Under the pieces are notes generated by a model that saw only the letters and a program-made list of their open reading frames with translations, was not told the DNA's origin and did not search any database. DNA of 64,000 bases from Macrobrachium rosenbergii (taxonomy: Eukaryota; Arthropoda; Malacostraca; Decapoda; Palaemonidae): contig NC_089753.1 of assembly GCF_040412425.1 (NCBI RefSeq), positions 43,657,913 through 43,721,912 on the forward strand. Reading direction: 5' to 3'. Made by a program: the position numbers and the translations under genes. Shown piece after piece: positions 1-12,311 of the stretch (its first letter is position 1; the number at the start of each line of letters is the position of its first letter).

Positions 1-1175
1 CATCATCCCAATTTTGTGGAAGTTCCCTTGGTAAGTCTCGGTGTGGGTCCCACTGCCTTATCTCTCCATAGCGCTCTTGGTACTCCCTATATTCTGTTTG
101 ATGTTCCTGAAGCCACCGTTCATGAGCTGGATGATTTGACCGGCTTCTACTGCTTGGAGATGGTGACCTTGACTGTAATCTTCCGCCTTCCAAATACACC
201 TTCTTGTCTTGACCACCCTCACGTACTATCTTCATTCTCACCCCTTCATATTCCTGACGCTGTGAGCTCAGTTGGGCAAGTTTACCAAACCTCTCAGACA
301 GTGTCATACGTCGTGGACCATCGTCATCCTCTGTCGAGCTATCTGAATCCGTATCCTCTCCTTCAGATCTCGGAGATTCTCTAGGTGGTGGAGGTGGCTG
401 GTGATAATCAGGATGATCTGGTGGAACTACTTTATAATGATGTGGATCCAGCAAATGCCGACCCTCGGGAACTGGTCTTGGTGGCGTTTCTGGACCTCTG
501 AAGTCTGTTGGTTCTTCTACAACCTGCCCTACAGATGCTCCATCATAAAAGGTATTTGTAGGCAATGGAGCAGGAGAACGAGGAGCTTTCCTCCGAACTG
601 CAACAGGAACTGCCACAGGACGTTCACCATCTTTTATTTTTATTTTATTTTTCAACTTTGGCAGTTTTGGAATTGCTCTAGTTTTTGTTTTAATTATATT
701 ACTAACAGTTTTAGTCACTAGCTTTTTAGTTGTCTCCTGATGTGATATCTGTTTAATCCTGACTTGCTGAGGAGATGGCTGTCTTCTGTTAACTCTTCCT
801 CGGTGAGGTGAACTAGAGTACGACCTTCTTCGGCGAGGAGGAGGAGAATAAGAACGCCTACGTCTAGATCCTGAAGAGCTTGATGAAGTGCTGGAAAAGG
901 ATGATGATGAAGAACCTGATGATGAACGGGAATAAGAAGAGTAACTTCTTGAATAAGAAGAACCACTGCTGCTTGACGATGACCTTGAATAACTACTAGA
1001 ATATGAACGTTTCCGACCACGTGATCGACTGGGTGAACGTGAACCATGATGTCTTTTATTCCTAGACACCGGTTTTGGTGACTGTCTTGGTGAAGCCCTA
1101 GGTGATCTCTGGCCAGTTCTAACTGGAGATCGACGTGGAGATATCCTAGCTGAGTGTGGTGAACGGCTTCGTGTC
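1..1175 (-). CDS. Exon 6 of the RS-rich host gene: RS domain and acidic C-terminal region (partial, runs off left edge)
   Basis: The acceptor is tttcctttag| at 1176. The single G at 1175 completes an Arg codon begun in exon 5. The frame is then open for 1174 nt to position 1, so the exon or gene continues outside the window. In order it encodes: SP/RS-rich sequence (about residues 268-400, with runs of Ser and Arg such as SRRRRSYSPPPRRRRSYSSS); a Lys-rich basic patch (KKLVTKTVSNIIKTKTR region); a Pro-rich segment with PPPPPRE; an acidic TDSDSSTEDDD run; the motif MTLSERFGKLAQ (Met codon at 305-307, about residue 558); a second short SRSPSPSSRSRS patch; and a charged tail with ERWLQEHQTEYREYQERY. 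RS domains usually direct nuclear-speckle localisation and protein or RNA contacts. MTLSERFGKL recalls the MSLNERF motif of the export factor CHTOP, only as a short resemblance. Confidence 0.85.
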
Positions 1176-3238
1176 CTAAAGGAAAAATAAATTGCGAATT
1201 TGAATATGACATACAAACTATAACATTTGATCTAGGAAAAAGGTTTACTTTGGATTTCCTATGTACCTCTGAGAGCTTACTTTATTTTCTTAAAATGATG
1301 CAGGTTTAAGTGGCAAAAATCTCACATATATCACACCATTTTATTTTCAAACTTTCTATATGTTCATTACCACTGACTGAAAAATTATGTTATAACTCTT
1401 TATTTAAAATTCATTTATGAAGTGTCAACAATCAGCTATATAAAGGAAAAAGCTGTGTCTAAAAAGCCTTATTCTACCTAGTTATAGTTCTAAACCCTAT
1501 CAATGTTATCTATGAACTTTCAAGAACAAAAGTTGTCTTAAGCAAGCCAATATCTAATCAAAAAGACTTCTTGACTAACCACCGATGTCTTGAAATTTTA
1601 ACTACAGTACGTACAATATTCAAGAATATTTGCTCAAACACTTCAATAGTTGCTGAACAATAATTCTAGTTTTGTGAAATTTGATTCTAAAGTTACTCTT
1701 TGAAATACCTCTGGATGACCCAATATAAAGTATTACATTCATTAAAAAAGATAGAAGGTTCATCATCCTTATAAATTATAATAATTCCCTGCATCAAAGA
1801 CACTTTTTTCCCCTGAATTAAATCTCAGAAATTTTCCATGCATCCTAGAAGCTGAAGGACCCATCCTGATGAGGATGGACATCTTTGCTAGACAGTACAG
1901 TAATCAGAACTCCTGTATATGACCTCCAAATTCACTTTATATAACTAGTTAAATAACTGATACATTAAATAACTGATAAAGAAAAGCATCATAAAAAACT
2001 TTTTAAAAATTTGCATAGTCTGGTTACAATTAAATCTTATCGCAATCAAAACTCATTTGTGTCATGATCGTTGTACGTTTACTAAATTTGACAGGAACAA
2101 TGGGCACAATCTTTTCAGGTTTTAAATATTAAAACAATTTTTCTTATTTGTAATATCTGTACTGTGTGGATTTTAATCCTTATTCTAGTTTTCGTGTTCT
2201 ACTTGGAATGTCAATAATACTTCCAGTTGTGGTTGTTTTTCTTTATGTGAGATTAAAAAAAGATTGCTATAATAAGTCTGCATCTAATACTATCAAAATC
2301 TTAAAATACTGCACAGCTGTAGCCACATCCATCTGCTTGCACCGAGATGGCTGGCCAAGAAGACTTCTGATGAAACACAGCTGGGCATGTACCATATACG
2401 TTACTTAGTAATTTGGTCAAGTTTTTCAGTTTGCTGGTACATCAACTTCAAAAAAGCTTAAATATTTAAATCAATTAACTTGAAAAAATATAAAACTAAG
2501 TATTTTTAAAGTAAATAAACTGAAAAACTACAATACTCAATATGCTTTACCAGCTGAAGCCACGGTACTTCATTGCATTTTTCTTTAAAGATTTGATATT
2601 CAAAACAGGGGTGCATCTCTCAGGTCAGAGAATTTTGAAAGCCAGGAAATACTGTCTAAAAATTTCAAAAGTGAAAAATATATATTTTTTTTTGGCACAT
2701 ATGTTCCTCAGTATCAAGAGAGTTCCCAGCCTCGCTAACCTTACGAGTGCCACCTTGGACAAAAGAGAAACTGGAAAACTGTGAAATGTACTATATGCAG
2801 TATACAGGATTTCCTTAGATGTCCATCTCATAGAAAAGGCCTTAAATGCCTACTTAACCTTAACAAACATATTTAACAAGGGTCAATTTTCCCAAAAGTG
2901 TATTAAAAAATATAACTCAGAAGTCTTAGCCTGAAAATATTTGATTACTGTATGATACAAGGTATCTTCTATAAACATTTGTATGCTTCCTTTACCCATA
3001 TACTGGGCGATTCCAATGTAGGATTTTATGCTTCAGAAAGAAAGTTTTAACACAATACCTCCTACAATTACTCACTTCCAACAATAATATGAACTCTTCA
3101 AAGCTGATGTTGCTGTTATTCAATAAAATTCACTACTAATCAGAGATTTTTTACAGCCATGCATATTCTCAGTTTGAAAATTAGCTACTATCTACATCTG
3201 TAAAAAATTAACTTGTCATTGTTATAATGAATGAAAAT
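1176..3238. other. Intron 5, distal part: AT-rich, no gene seen
   Basis: This is AT-rich intron sequence between exon 6 and the left end of DIRS element D. I see no open frame with recognisable protein motifs, no RNA gene and no clear repeat ends. Short ORFs here (for example 2166-2408 and 2542-2784) have no domain resemblance and AT-driven composition. Confidence 0.6.
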
Positions 3239-3580
3239 ATACCAAATTAAAAAGAAATTTGTATTTTTCCTAACATACGTTTTCATATATGGAATATTCC
3301 TTGCGCATCGTCTTTACAAAAACAAAATCTTAATGCTACCTGGAACCACCTAGGCTGACCCAAGCTGCCCCCATTTGTCCATTATATGAACCAGTCTGTG
3401 CACAGCCCTGAACCAGCCTCCCAATAGAAGTGGGAGATCGGGCTACATGGGGTGGTAAGAGGAGGGTAACTTTATCCATCCACATGAAAGTGTATGTTTG
3501 TATGTTAGGAAAAATATGAACTTTTTAATTTGGCATTTGTTCTGACACGTATACTACCCTACACTTTCAAATACGGAGCC
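3239..3580. repeat. Left inverted terminal repeat and internal complementary region of DIRS element D
   Basis: The outer tip begins ATACCAAATTAAAAAG and continues through TTTTTCCTAACATAC. The block at 3485-3530 is its inverted copy. Directly after it, at 3531-3575, is the inverted copy of the far end at 22060-22104. The joint contains GCAT, matching an ATG at the right tip. This joined arrangement is explained by a circular intermediate templating DIRS replication. Confidence 0.7.
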
Positions 3581-3739
3581 TCACTTACAGGTGGGAGGCC
3601 GATCTCTCCCATAAACGTGAAGTGCCTTGTTCCTCATGCCTCCCAGACATGTAAGGAGTCAGTTTGTGAATAGTACTCACTTTTGATATGAAAACCAGAT
3701 GGTGAAATTTCTCCCTCCCGACAGAGCTGACTTAGAGCT

Positions 3740-4260
3740 CTATGTCTTTAAACGACTTGCTGTGCCGCCACCATCAGACCCAAGGTGAAAGTATCTATGG
3801 ACTTGTGTGCTATGTCCTTCAGGTAGAAAGAGGTAAAGATCGTCTGGTGCTTCCAAACCCCCGGCAGGAAGGACCTGTCCTACTGAACAATTTTTCTTGA
3901 ACACTACTGATGGACTTATTCCTCTACCATTGTGTGCCTTGACCCTGGTTGGGGCAAGGTCCTTGTTTCCTTCTGAATGATATGCTCTCCCTATTACCTC
4001 TCTCAACCAGGAGATGGTGTTCTTTGATATCTCCTCCTTTTCTTGTCCTGTACTTACAAACAACGTAAGGTAGGCTGGCCTGTGGGGGGCTGTCCATTTT
4101 AGGTAGGTGCCCAAGTCCTGACTGGACACAGCACTATTTTGTCTTGTTCATTCCCTATGAAGACTTAAGCGATGGAACAGAAAAACTGTCGAACCTTAAG
4201 TCACATGTGGAGGGGTTCCGAGTCTTCGCTACAAACTCTGGCAGGAAGGTAGCCGACCCT
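3740..4260 (-). pseudogene. DIRS D tyrosine recombinase, C-terminal half (broken)
   Basis: The minus-strand translation, with frame changes, runs from a segment like EFVAKTRNPS through FSVPSL to RVKAHNGRGISPSVVFKKN. These blocks align by eye with the YR of intact copy F (FLAKNENPS, FPIPSL, RPHEIRAIATSLAFKKN). The second-box His is visible (KAHN), but the Arg spacing is altered (HNGR instead of HEIR). The tail after the box reads WKHQTIFTSFYLKDIAHKSID in a neighbouring frame. The gene is cut at about 4250 by a transposon and resumes at 7715. It is not functional. Confidence 0.7.
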
Positions 4261-4473
4261 GGCATTCGCGGGGGTTAGGGACTACAATCACCAGCAAAAT
4301 GCGAAAATCCACATTAAGTTGTTACCTTCCTATAAAAACGTTTATGACTTTATTTTCATACTTCGAACAGCAAATATACATTAAACTAAAATGCTTATAA
4401 CTGCCTATTTTCATAGTTCAAACACCAAATGTACCTTACTCTATCATCCTACACCAAATATACCTTAAACTAC

Positions 4474-4690
4474 CAACCTAAAACACTTTAATATCATTTC
4501 AAAGTCATCTTACAGTATTACCCTTAAAAATATAGGGCTTACAGCTGCATGTGAAAACTTATCAAGTTCCTCCTATATTCAGGCAAAGCCATTTTCTCTC
4601 ATACAGTATTCAAGCCATCCCATTTTCTTTTTACAGCAGATAGGAGAAACATCAGGAATTCATGAGTAAGTACTGTACCTGAATATTTAA
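4474..4690 (+). repeat. Direct repeat copy 1 (partner 7222-7450)
   Basis: AACACTTTAATATCATTTCAAAGTCATC and the following 200 bases recur at 7222-7450 with scattered substitutions and small indels. This shows an internal duplication within the Tigger-like element. Confidence 0.75.
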
Positions 4691-5214
4691 ATATGCACCA
4701 AAAAATAAAAAAATTACAATGCAATCAACGGTGTTGAAATATTCTCTCGTGTACAGTTGTGTGTTAATCATACTTAGAATCAACTAAACTTGTAATAAAA
4801 ACAGTAAAGTAAATCAAGCAAAGCAAAAAAATTAATTGTAATATGTACATATATACACGCACTCATTCTTATGCATCATGAACTTCTTGAAGTTTTAGTT
4901 TTGTATTTTTATGTTTATGATACAATAATTCATATTTCATTAAAGGATATGAAGTATGTTTACGTCAGTAAAACGAATCATGAAAAAGCCGTTTTGTACC
5001 TGCTTTACTTCTAGGTACAAAATTAAAAATAATAATTCCATTAACAATCGTTTCTTTTAGCAACTGAAAAATTGTTTTCCTAATGCTTTCAGTAGCAGGC
5101 TCAAACAGCTGATTCTGAGAACGTAAACATTACAAATGTCAAGAAATCACTTTTTTTATACATTATATAAAACAGTATAAATGGGTCCTGTGAAATATTT
5201 TATTTAAATTTTGC

Positions 5215-5217
<3 letters not shown>

Positions 5218-5303
<86 letters not shown>
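5218..5303. repeat. (AG)n microsatellite
   Basis: An uninterrupted AG dinucleotide array of roughly 42 units lies between the two halves of the duplicated Tigger-like interior. Confidence 0.98.
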
Positions 5304-5305
<2 letters not shown>

Positions 5306-6829
5306 TGAGGTATGTTTATATCAGTACAATGAACAGGAAACAGCCGTTTTGAGATTTTGAGGGATTTTACTTTAACATAAAGTATGTAAGTTTACCTTTG
5401 TATACCCATTTTACTTTTATGTACAGTCATCCTCAAATCTGAGGCAACATGATTCTTTTTGTAACACAATGTTGTCAAATAGTGTTAACCTTTTTTTCAC
5501 TTCCATTGTCATACAAGAAGACAAGTTCGTGAATTCACAGCTAGCAATATTTTCCCTATGGTTATACAATTATGATGCCTTTTATGCACTGGTATACTAA
5601 TTTGTAGCCTATGTGATTTTAAGTGATTTCTTTTTTACATTGTTTAGCTTGAAGCACAGTGTGATAAGGTTGGCAGTGCCATCAATGACAGTGTGCTTAA
5701 GATGCTCCTCTGAAGCTTTAGGCTGTGTTCAAGCTGCCTGTATGTTGCAAAATGATTTATAGGCCTAAAAAAATAATCTAAGCCTGCTGAGAAATCTCTG
5801 TTACTAAAGAATTTATTTTTAGATTACCTGTTCTTTGAAGATGGCTCTTAACTATTATTATTAGTTCAGTATTAATATCAAGGCCTATGGAACACTTGCT
5901 TTTTCACTGGCTTGAAATATTTTCTTAAAAGTCCTTCAAGGTCTCATTGTCCCTACTCATTATAGACCTATGTTCTTGGTAGGTAATATTGCACCAACAC
6001 TCTAATGGTTGTCACACAAGCACCGCTCACCTGTTGATATTGGTGGATGCATTCTAGTTACGTAATACTTTCGTATTTACTTATTTACATTTTTTCAGGG
6101 CTGAGGTGCAAAACCCATAAAACAGGACTTTTTCAAATTTTATGGTTGGATTGGAAATATTATGAAAATTTTTTCATTTTTTTTATTCTAACATTTTAAC
6201 AGAGGTTTGATGATGACTTTTTTTTGTTAAACACATCGGCGATGAGCGAACAAAAGTTTAGTAAATATTTCTTAAGTGTTTTTCCAAAATTTGGCTACAC
6301 ATGATATTTTCTTAGATTTGAAATATATGACAGATTTCACTGTTATGAAACATTTTGTGGCCTTATTGTATGAAATAATCATATTTTTACATTGAAATAA
6401 TAAATAAATATAGAGCATGTTAGGTTGCCAGTTTGTGAATTTTGAACAAAATCCTATGCAATCATGTTGTATCCCACAAGAGCATAGCTGTATAAAATCA
6501 AAATAATTCCATTAATACATTTCTTTCTTTTAGCAACTAAAAAATTATTTTCCTAATTCTTTCGGTAGTAAGCTCAATCAGCTGATTCTGAGAATGTACA
6601 CATAACAAGTGGCAGGAAGATTTTTTTTTTTGCAGATTACGATGATAATAGTTCAAAATAATAATACAGTATAAATAGATTCTGTAAGCGAAATAACATT
6701 TTATTGATATTTTGCTGTTTACATTAACATTAATACTGTATTATGAAAATTTGTAAATTTTATCATAAAAAATGTAGTCACTAAAATAACACGAAAATAA
6801 TTAGTAAATATTTTAGATATACTCTACAA

Positions 6830-7212
6830 CAGTGGTTCTTAAACTTTTTTGCCTTGCGGCCCCCTCTGCATTATGTATAAACCCCACGGCCCCCCACCCC
6901 TGAAATTTTTGCCAACTATAATCTATAAACAATATGTTGTCTATTTGTATGCTATTATATTTATCATAACAATAAAAGACAATTCATAAACAAGATTTGA
7001 AATTAAAATTGACTTATATTTTGAATTTTTGGCATGTTTTCAGATAGTGATTAGAAAATATACGGAAGAAGTGATAATGTTTTTGGCAATTTTGTAAGTA
7101 ACATCACAAATTAAAAAAATAATTCGCACCATCTGGCAACTCTGCTTATGCCCCCCTTGGAAACTTCTGACACCCCCTAGGGGGGGCACACCCCCCAGTT
7201 TAAGAATTACTG
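6830..7212. mobile_element. Nonautonomous hAT element with 8-bp target duplication
   Basis: The element starts CAGTGGTTCTTAAACTTTTT and ends TTTAAGAATTACTG, giving imperfect terminal inverted repeats of the CAGNGGTTCTTAA type known from hAT transposons. It is flanked by a perfect 8-bp direct repeat CTCTACAA (6822-6829 and 7213-7220), the duplication length expected of hAT. It is 383 bp long, has C-rich subterminal runs and no transposase. Confidence 0.9.
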
Positions 7213-7221
7213 CTCTACAAT

Positions 7222-7450
7222 CATCATAAAACACTTTAATATAATTTCAAAGTCATCTTACAACTTTGCCCTTAAAAATATATATGGCTTAGAGCTAAGT
7301 GTGAAAACTTATCAAATTCTCCCTATATTCAAGAACAGCCATTTTCTCTCATAACTGTATTCAAGCCATCCTGTTTTCTTTTTAAAGTAGATAGAGGAAA
7401 TATTTGGAATTCACAAGTACTGTAGAGCTAAGTAATGTACCTAATTCTTT
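7222..7450 (+). repeat. Direct repeat copy 2 (partner 4474-4690)
   Basis: This is the second copy of the block described at 4474, about 2.75 kb away in the same orientation. The hAT element sits immediately before it. Confidence 0.75.
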
Positions 7451-7714
7451 AAGTATGCATTGGAAACATACATTTTATTAATATTCTGCTATAATTACAT
7501 TAATATTATTTGAAAATTAGCAAATATTTTTATGATAAAAAAAATTTGCTAACATGAAAATACAGTAATTAGCAAATACTGCTCTAAGAAAAGATCTGTG
7601 GATTGGTGAATTTTCCATTATTTGTTTTTTTATTTACATTCCACAGAAAAATCTGCGACTAACTGAAGCCACAAATGCTGAACCGTGATAGAGCGGGGGT
7701 CCTCTGTAAACCTC

Positions 7715-8043
7715 ATTAATGTCCATCCGTGTGTGTGACGTCGTATGAAAGGGTGTGAATTCCGCCCACCCTCTTCGCCAATGTGAACAGGAACACAGAT
7801 TTTAACGTCACATCCCGGTCTGATGCCGTTCTCATCGTTTCATAGGTTTATGCCTCTTGATTTGAATACCCGGGAGAGGGCAGACCTATAGCCTTTGATT
7901 GCTGACTTGGTAAGCTGTTGCTTGTGTCTCAGGAACAGAAGGAATTCCACCACATACTTCACAGCTGCTTTGAGGGGATGTACACCCCTCTCACTGCACT
8001 TAAATGCACTCCCTACAGATGGACTTTTGGGTCCCTCCACCAC
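7715..8043 (-). pseudogene. DIRS D tyrosine recombinase, N-terminal half (broken)
   Basis: Minus-strand reading gives AVKYVVEFLLFLRHKQQLTKSAIKGYRSALSRVF, matching the SAM-like N-terminal core of copy F (VADFLLFLHKEKKLAVSTIKGYRSML). Further on it reads DVTLKSVFLFTLARRVGGIHTL, matching F's KKTLFLLALASAKRVSEIHAL with the first catalytic Arg in place. The reading is then cut by the Tigger-like element; the remaining half lies at 3740-4260. Confidence 0.7.
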
Positions 8044-8049
8044 TGCAAG

Positions 8050-8900
8050 TCTTCTATGTTTCTCTCTGTCACACTATCAGACCCTTGCTGATCTGTGTTT
8101 GTTCCTTTTCCTTTTCCTTCAAGTTCCACTGTAAGGAAAGGATGTGGGTCCTGCCCCTTGGTACTAACTTTCCCAAGCATTTGAGGGTTGGACAGGAACA
8201 TGTCGCATATTTTCAGGAACTTGGATACTCTCTCTTATGCAGGGCAGGCTCTCACCCTCACTGTGTCTATTATCATACCTAGGTATCTGATCCTTCATGC
8301 TGGAATCAGGTCCAACTTTGTGGGGTTGATCTGTATCGCAAGGCACCTGCACAACTTCAACACTATATCCCTGTCTCTTCTGGCTTGTTCTGCAGATGGT
8401 GCTAAAATGAGCCAGCCGTCCAAGTATCCGCATAGTCAGATGCACCTCTGTTTAACCACTCTGACACCAGTTGAAACACTGGTAAATACTTGGGGGGCTG
8501 TCATGAAGTCAGAGCAGAAAGCCCTGAATTGCTTACCTTTTTGGAGACAAACCGTAGGAACTTCCTGGAGGAGGGATGTACTGGGATGTGGAGGTAAGCG
8601 TCTTGCAGATCCGTGATCATGAAATCTCCTCCCCTTATTGCCGCCTAAGTTGATTGGGTCGTCTCCATTTTGAATGGGGCGAGTCGCAAGAAGCTGCTCA
8701 ATGTTGACAGGTCCATGATGGGTCTCCAACTCCCTGATGCTTTTTCCACCAGGAAGAGGCAGCCGTAGAATCCTGATGTGTTGTCTTCCACCACTTCTAC
8801 TGCCCCCTTTTGTAGCTTGTCTTGTGTCTCCCATTGTAGGACTCTCTCCTTGGGGGAGTCATTCCAGTAGGAAGGGAACTCGAGTGGTGCTGCTGTTAAA
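8050..8900 (-). pseudogene. DIRS D reverse transcriptase remnant
   Basis: Minus-strand frames contain DLQDAYLHIPVHPSSRKFLRFVS (about 8535-8620), the RT palm motif seen in copies A and F (DLQDAYFH.PIHP..RKFLRF). The expected YLDDWL box at about 8400-8430 has decayed to ILGRLAHF in one frame, so the catalytic Asp pair is lost. Several frameshifts and stops interrupt the region. The adjacent 8436-8834 reading carries QAPQVFT-like downstream sequence in another frame. Confidence 0.65.
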
Positions 8901-9049
8901 AGTGGGTTCTGCTCAAAGGGAAGGACATATCCCTTTCTGAGTGTTTGGACCGTCCATTCTCCTGCTCCAAATTTCTGCCACTCTGATCACATGTTCCTTA
9001 GGCAGGCCCCCACCTTGGTCTGATTTTGGGGGTGGGGGAAATGTCCCAC

Positions 9050-10130
9050 ACTCATTTAGTGCCCCATCTCTCTCCCATCTTGTTATGCTTCTGGGACAGA
9101 GGGGAGGGAGGTAAGGAAGGACTGCCTTCCTTCCTCTCGTGATCTTCCCTGGATGACTGGAGGGCCTTACTGTCGAAAACGGGGCTGAAATGGTTGTCTC
9201 GGTGGCTCTGTGGGTCTACTTTGGCCCACCATACTGAAAGAGTGCCCTCTTGAAGCTGCCTTGAGTGAGGTTGACGACAGTCCGTCTCTGGCATCTTCCC
9301 TCTTGTCAATTATAGCCTGGTTTAACTATTCTGGATGGAAGTACATTGACTCATCCATAAGGGGGCTATTCCTTAGGTTAAGCCAACCATCTGCTGAGAT
9401 GTGTCTGTGCACCAATGACAGGAGGGATTCTCTCCTTTTCAGTAGGGTATTCGACACAGATTGGCCACTTATTTTGCCGCATAAGACAAGGCTTTTCCCG
9501 CAGGCATCATATACTCATTAATAACGTGCCACTTTTCAGGTGGTACAGACTCTCTTATCTTCATCATCATTGCCCCTCGGCATCTGCCAAGCCAGGAGAT
9601 GGCCCTCAACGCCCTTCCTGACACTAGTTCTAGATTCGCCATTTCACCACTAGTGAATCTGGAGCTGACTTGCCAAAGACTGTCCAAAGGGGGGGGGGGT
9701 TACCTGACAACCTGCAAACTACTGCATTCACATTCCTGGGAAGGGAGGTGGGCTTTTCCGGGACAGTATTTAGCTTGCCAAGGAAATGGAGGGGGTAGTA
9801 AATTTTGGGACCTGGAGGAGGCTAGGGAACCTTCCTCCCCCATAATTAGGTTGTCGAACTCCTTTACTATGGTCTCAATCAATAGAGACCAAGGCAGTCA
9901 GATGGTTAGTTGGTCTGTGGGGGTACTCCCCGCTATTTGTTCCATGAAGAAGTTGGGACCTTCGTTGGGCGTTTCATTCTTTGGCTCTGGAAGGAATAGT
10001 TTTCTCCATGTCTTGAGGATGAAGTTGGCAAAACTACACTCTTCCTCTGGTAGATCCTGAAAGGAAAGGTCCACCTCCTCTTTTAAGTCCATCAGATCTA
10101 GCCGACTCGATGGACCAGGTTTCTCTCGGA
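9050..10130 (-). pseudogene. DIRS D gag, C-terminal remnant
   Basis: Short minus-strand frames have gag-like composition (acidic, Ser/Pro-rich), for example DLKEEVDLSFQDLPEEECSF at 10020-10092. This resembles the SELFQEDFAQLPF-type acidic end of copy F's gag. It lies between the RT remnant and the insertion point of element C. Motif support is weak; position is the main argument. Confidence 0.45.
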
Positions 10131-10589
10131 CTCCCTTCTGCTCCGTTGGGTAGCAGTCTGGTCTCCATCACCGTGGAGAAGCTGAGTCAGGAGTGTCACG
10201 ATGTCTGCTATCCCATCTGGTTGTATGCTGTTGTAATGATGAAAATCTTTCATTCAAATGAATGACAATACCCTTCATAATTGGTGGACTGGAAAAACGA
10301 ACTAGTTTTCATCTTACCAAGACATTAAGTAAACCACTCGAAGTTGACGTTGTCTCTGATTAAGTGTGCGTATGTAAGTGCGTAAATGTAACCAAGTGCG
10401 TAGTTGGGTAAACTCAAATCGCACTGTTCGAGACGTGCACAAAGACATGAGAGGGGAAAGGAATATAGCTCCCCGTTTTCATATGAAATATGACAAATTT
10501 AAATTAATTTGTACTTTTCATAGCTAACAAACCTGCAGTCTTGACATTAGGATAAATCTTCTTGCGCCAGCTGGAAACTGGTAAAAGTA

Positions 10590-10906
10590 AAAATGACATT
10601 TTTATTCTAAAATAATGTTTAACACATACTTACCTGTTAGTTACATATACGCTTTAGTCTTGACGTCACGGCAAAATTTCAAAACGCGCGGCAGCGCCAG
10701 TCTGAATATCAGGTGATCGCCCTTACCTGCCCTCTGTCGGGGTACTAGGAACTATTCCAACATGCTTCAGAATAATTTGCCTACCTGTCCCCGTGGGGAG
10801 GAGGGTGGGCTTTCGTATATGTAACTAACAGGTAAGTATGTGTTAAACATTATTTTAGAATAAAAATGTCATTTTAACACATACAACTTACCTGTTAGTT
10901 ACATAT
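10590..10906. repeat. Left terminal repeat plus internal complementary region of DIRS A
   Basis: The outer repeat covers 10590-10780. From 10814 the sequence is the exact reverse complement of the element's first 60 bases, then from about 10870 the reverse complement of its last 35 bases. They meet at a TTTT shared by both tips. Each tip carries AACAGGTAAGT pointing outward. Confidence 0.85.
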
Positions 10907-11321
10907 AGCTGATTGACACCTTTAGGAGGTGGGGCAATGACAGCTAAAAAGAGTTGTTGGAAACATTAAGGTTATTAATGTAGAAAATTTCTTAGTTCCT
11001 CACCTGCTAAGGTAGCTGATTCCACAGTTACTGCCTCAGTAACCTGCTATCCTTAGAGCAACCGCTGGGTATAATGACCTGGTGCAGATTGCTTAAGCTG
11101 GGTATCAGTCACCTAGGACATGGCCGTGACAATACCACAGGTATGCCCCTGCTCAGGCGCAGCACAAACATCATGAATTACAAAAGGGGTCACCCAACAC
11201 CAAAGAAAAAGCATAACCATAAAAACCAAAACCAACTGTGGGGTAAAACTATCCAACACTTACCCTCACAGACAACCGTAAAAAACCTTCACACTCCAAA
11301 AAACAAGTAAGTAAAGGTAGG

Positions 11322-12265
11322 TTAATCCTCCTTTACCCCTTTACCCATTACCGTGCCAGATACAACAAAGGGCCCTAACGTGCTGCACTCATCAAACACT
11401 GTCTGTACTTTGCGAGAGATAATGCAAAGCAAATACAGACTTACATCTCCAGTAGGTTGCTTGCACAATATCTTGAAGGAGAGGTTCCTTTTATAAGCGA
11501 GAGAAGTAGAGATAGCCCTCACTTCGTGAGCCTTCACTTTACACATTTTCAAATCATTCTCTGAAATATTGGAGTGAGCTTCAGAAATCAGATCTCTAAT
11601 AAAAAGGACATGGCATTCTTGGACATCGGTCTAAGAGGGTTCCTGACCGAACACCATAAGGAATCTGAAGGACCCCTAATATCTTTAGTCCTTCGCAAAT
11701 AATATTTCAAGGCTCTGACTGGGCAGAGGAACCTCTCCTGCTCCTTACCTACCAATTCCGACAGACTCGGAATCTCAAAAGAGCGAGGCCACGGATGCGA
11801 AGGGGTCTCGTTCTTGGCCATAAAAAACAGTTTGAAAGAACAAATTGCTTTTGAAGCAGAGAATCCTACTCTCTTATCCAAGGCGTGGATCTCACTGATT
11901 CTCTTAGCTGTAGCTAACAAAACTAAAAAGAGGGTTTTCCTCGTAAGATCTCTTAAAGAAGCAGAATCCATAGGTTCAAATTTCTCAGACATAAGCCACT
12001 TCAGGACTACATCAAGATTCCACGAAACAACTTTAGCATCTGACCTCTTAGAGGTACCGAAGGATTTAATAAGGTCCGTTATATCTTGGTTATTAGAGAT
12101 ATCCAAACCTCTGTGACGAAAAACAGTAGCCAGCATGCTACGATAACCTTTAATTGTGGATACAGAAAGGTTCTTATTCCTGAGGAACAAAAGAAAATCC
12201 GCAATCTGCGTCACCGAGGTTCTGGAAGAGGAAATGTCATGATCTTTGCACCATGAACGAAACAT
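11322..12265 (-). pseudogene. DIRS A tyrosine recombinase (frameshifted)
   Basis: The reading starts in the frame ending at 12265 (225 residues: ADFLLFLRNKNLSVSTIKGY, KTLFLVLLATAKRISEIHAL with catalytic Arg, FLCPVRALKYYL, and MSKNAMSFLLEI before the stop). It continues in another frame at 11322-11552 with KAHEVRAISTSLAYKRN, which carries the His-x-x-Arg box. The nucleophile region follows as CIISRKVQTVF, where F has HYLRQIQTTY; the expected Tyr is replaced by Ile. The frameshift and the lost Tyr make it inactive. Upstream DNA-binding residues resemble copy F closely. Confidence 0.85.
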
Positions 12266-12311
12266 ATTCCACTTGGACTCATAGACCTTGATCGAAGATG
12301 GTCTTCTGGCT

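Larger units (their letters stand above)
4250..7706. mobile_element. Tigger/pogo-like noncoding element inserted in the DIRS D recombinase gene
   Basis: The left edge reads GGCATTCGCGGGGGTTAGGG and the right edge AGCGGGGGTCCTCTGTA. Such CGCGGGGGT-type termini, with AAAATCCAC/AATCTGCG segments inside, are typical of Tigger-like MITEs and resemble the element at 52521. It separates two pieces of the D recombinase reading that would otherwise be adjacent, so the span is an insertion. Its interior has duplicated blocks (4474-4690 with 7222-7450; 5020-5160 with 6500-6640), an (AG)n tract and a hAT element. No transposase was found. The exact ends and TA duplication are uncertain. Confidence 0.5.

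Noticed and set aside
718..1212. 164-residue minus-strand ORF (His/Leu-rich)
   Set aside because: It overlaps exon 6 in another frame. The RS frame is open over the whole exon and is phase-matched to exon 5, so this ORF is a shadow.
4474..7450. A possible LTR pair, from direct repeats 2.75 kb apart
   Set aside because: The repeats lack TG...CA ends, primer site and polypurine tract, and contain no coding sequence between them; an internal duplication of a DNA element is simpler.
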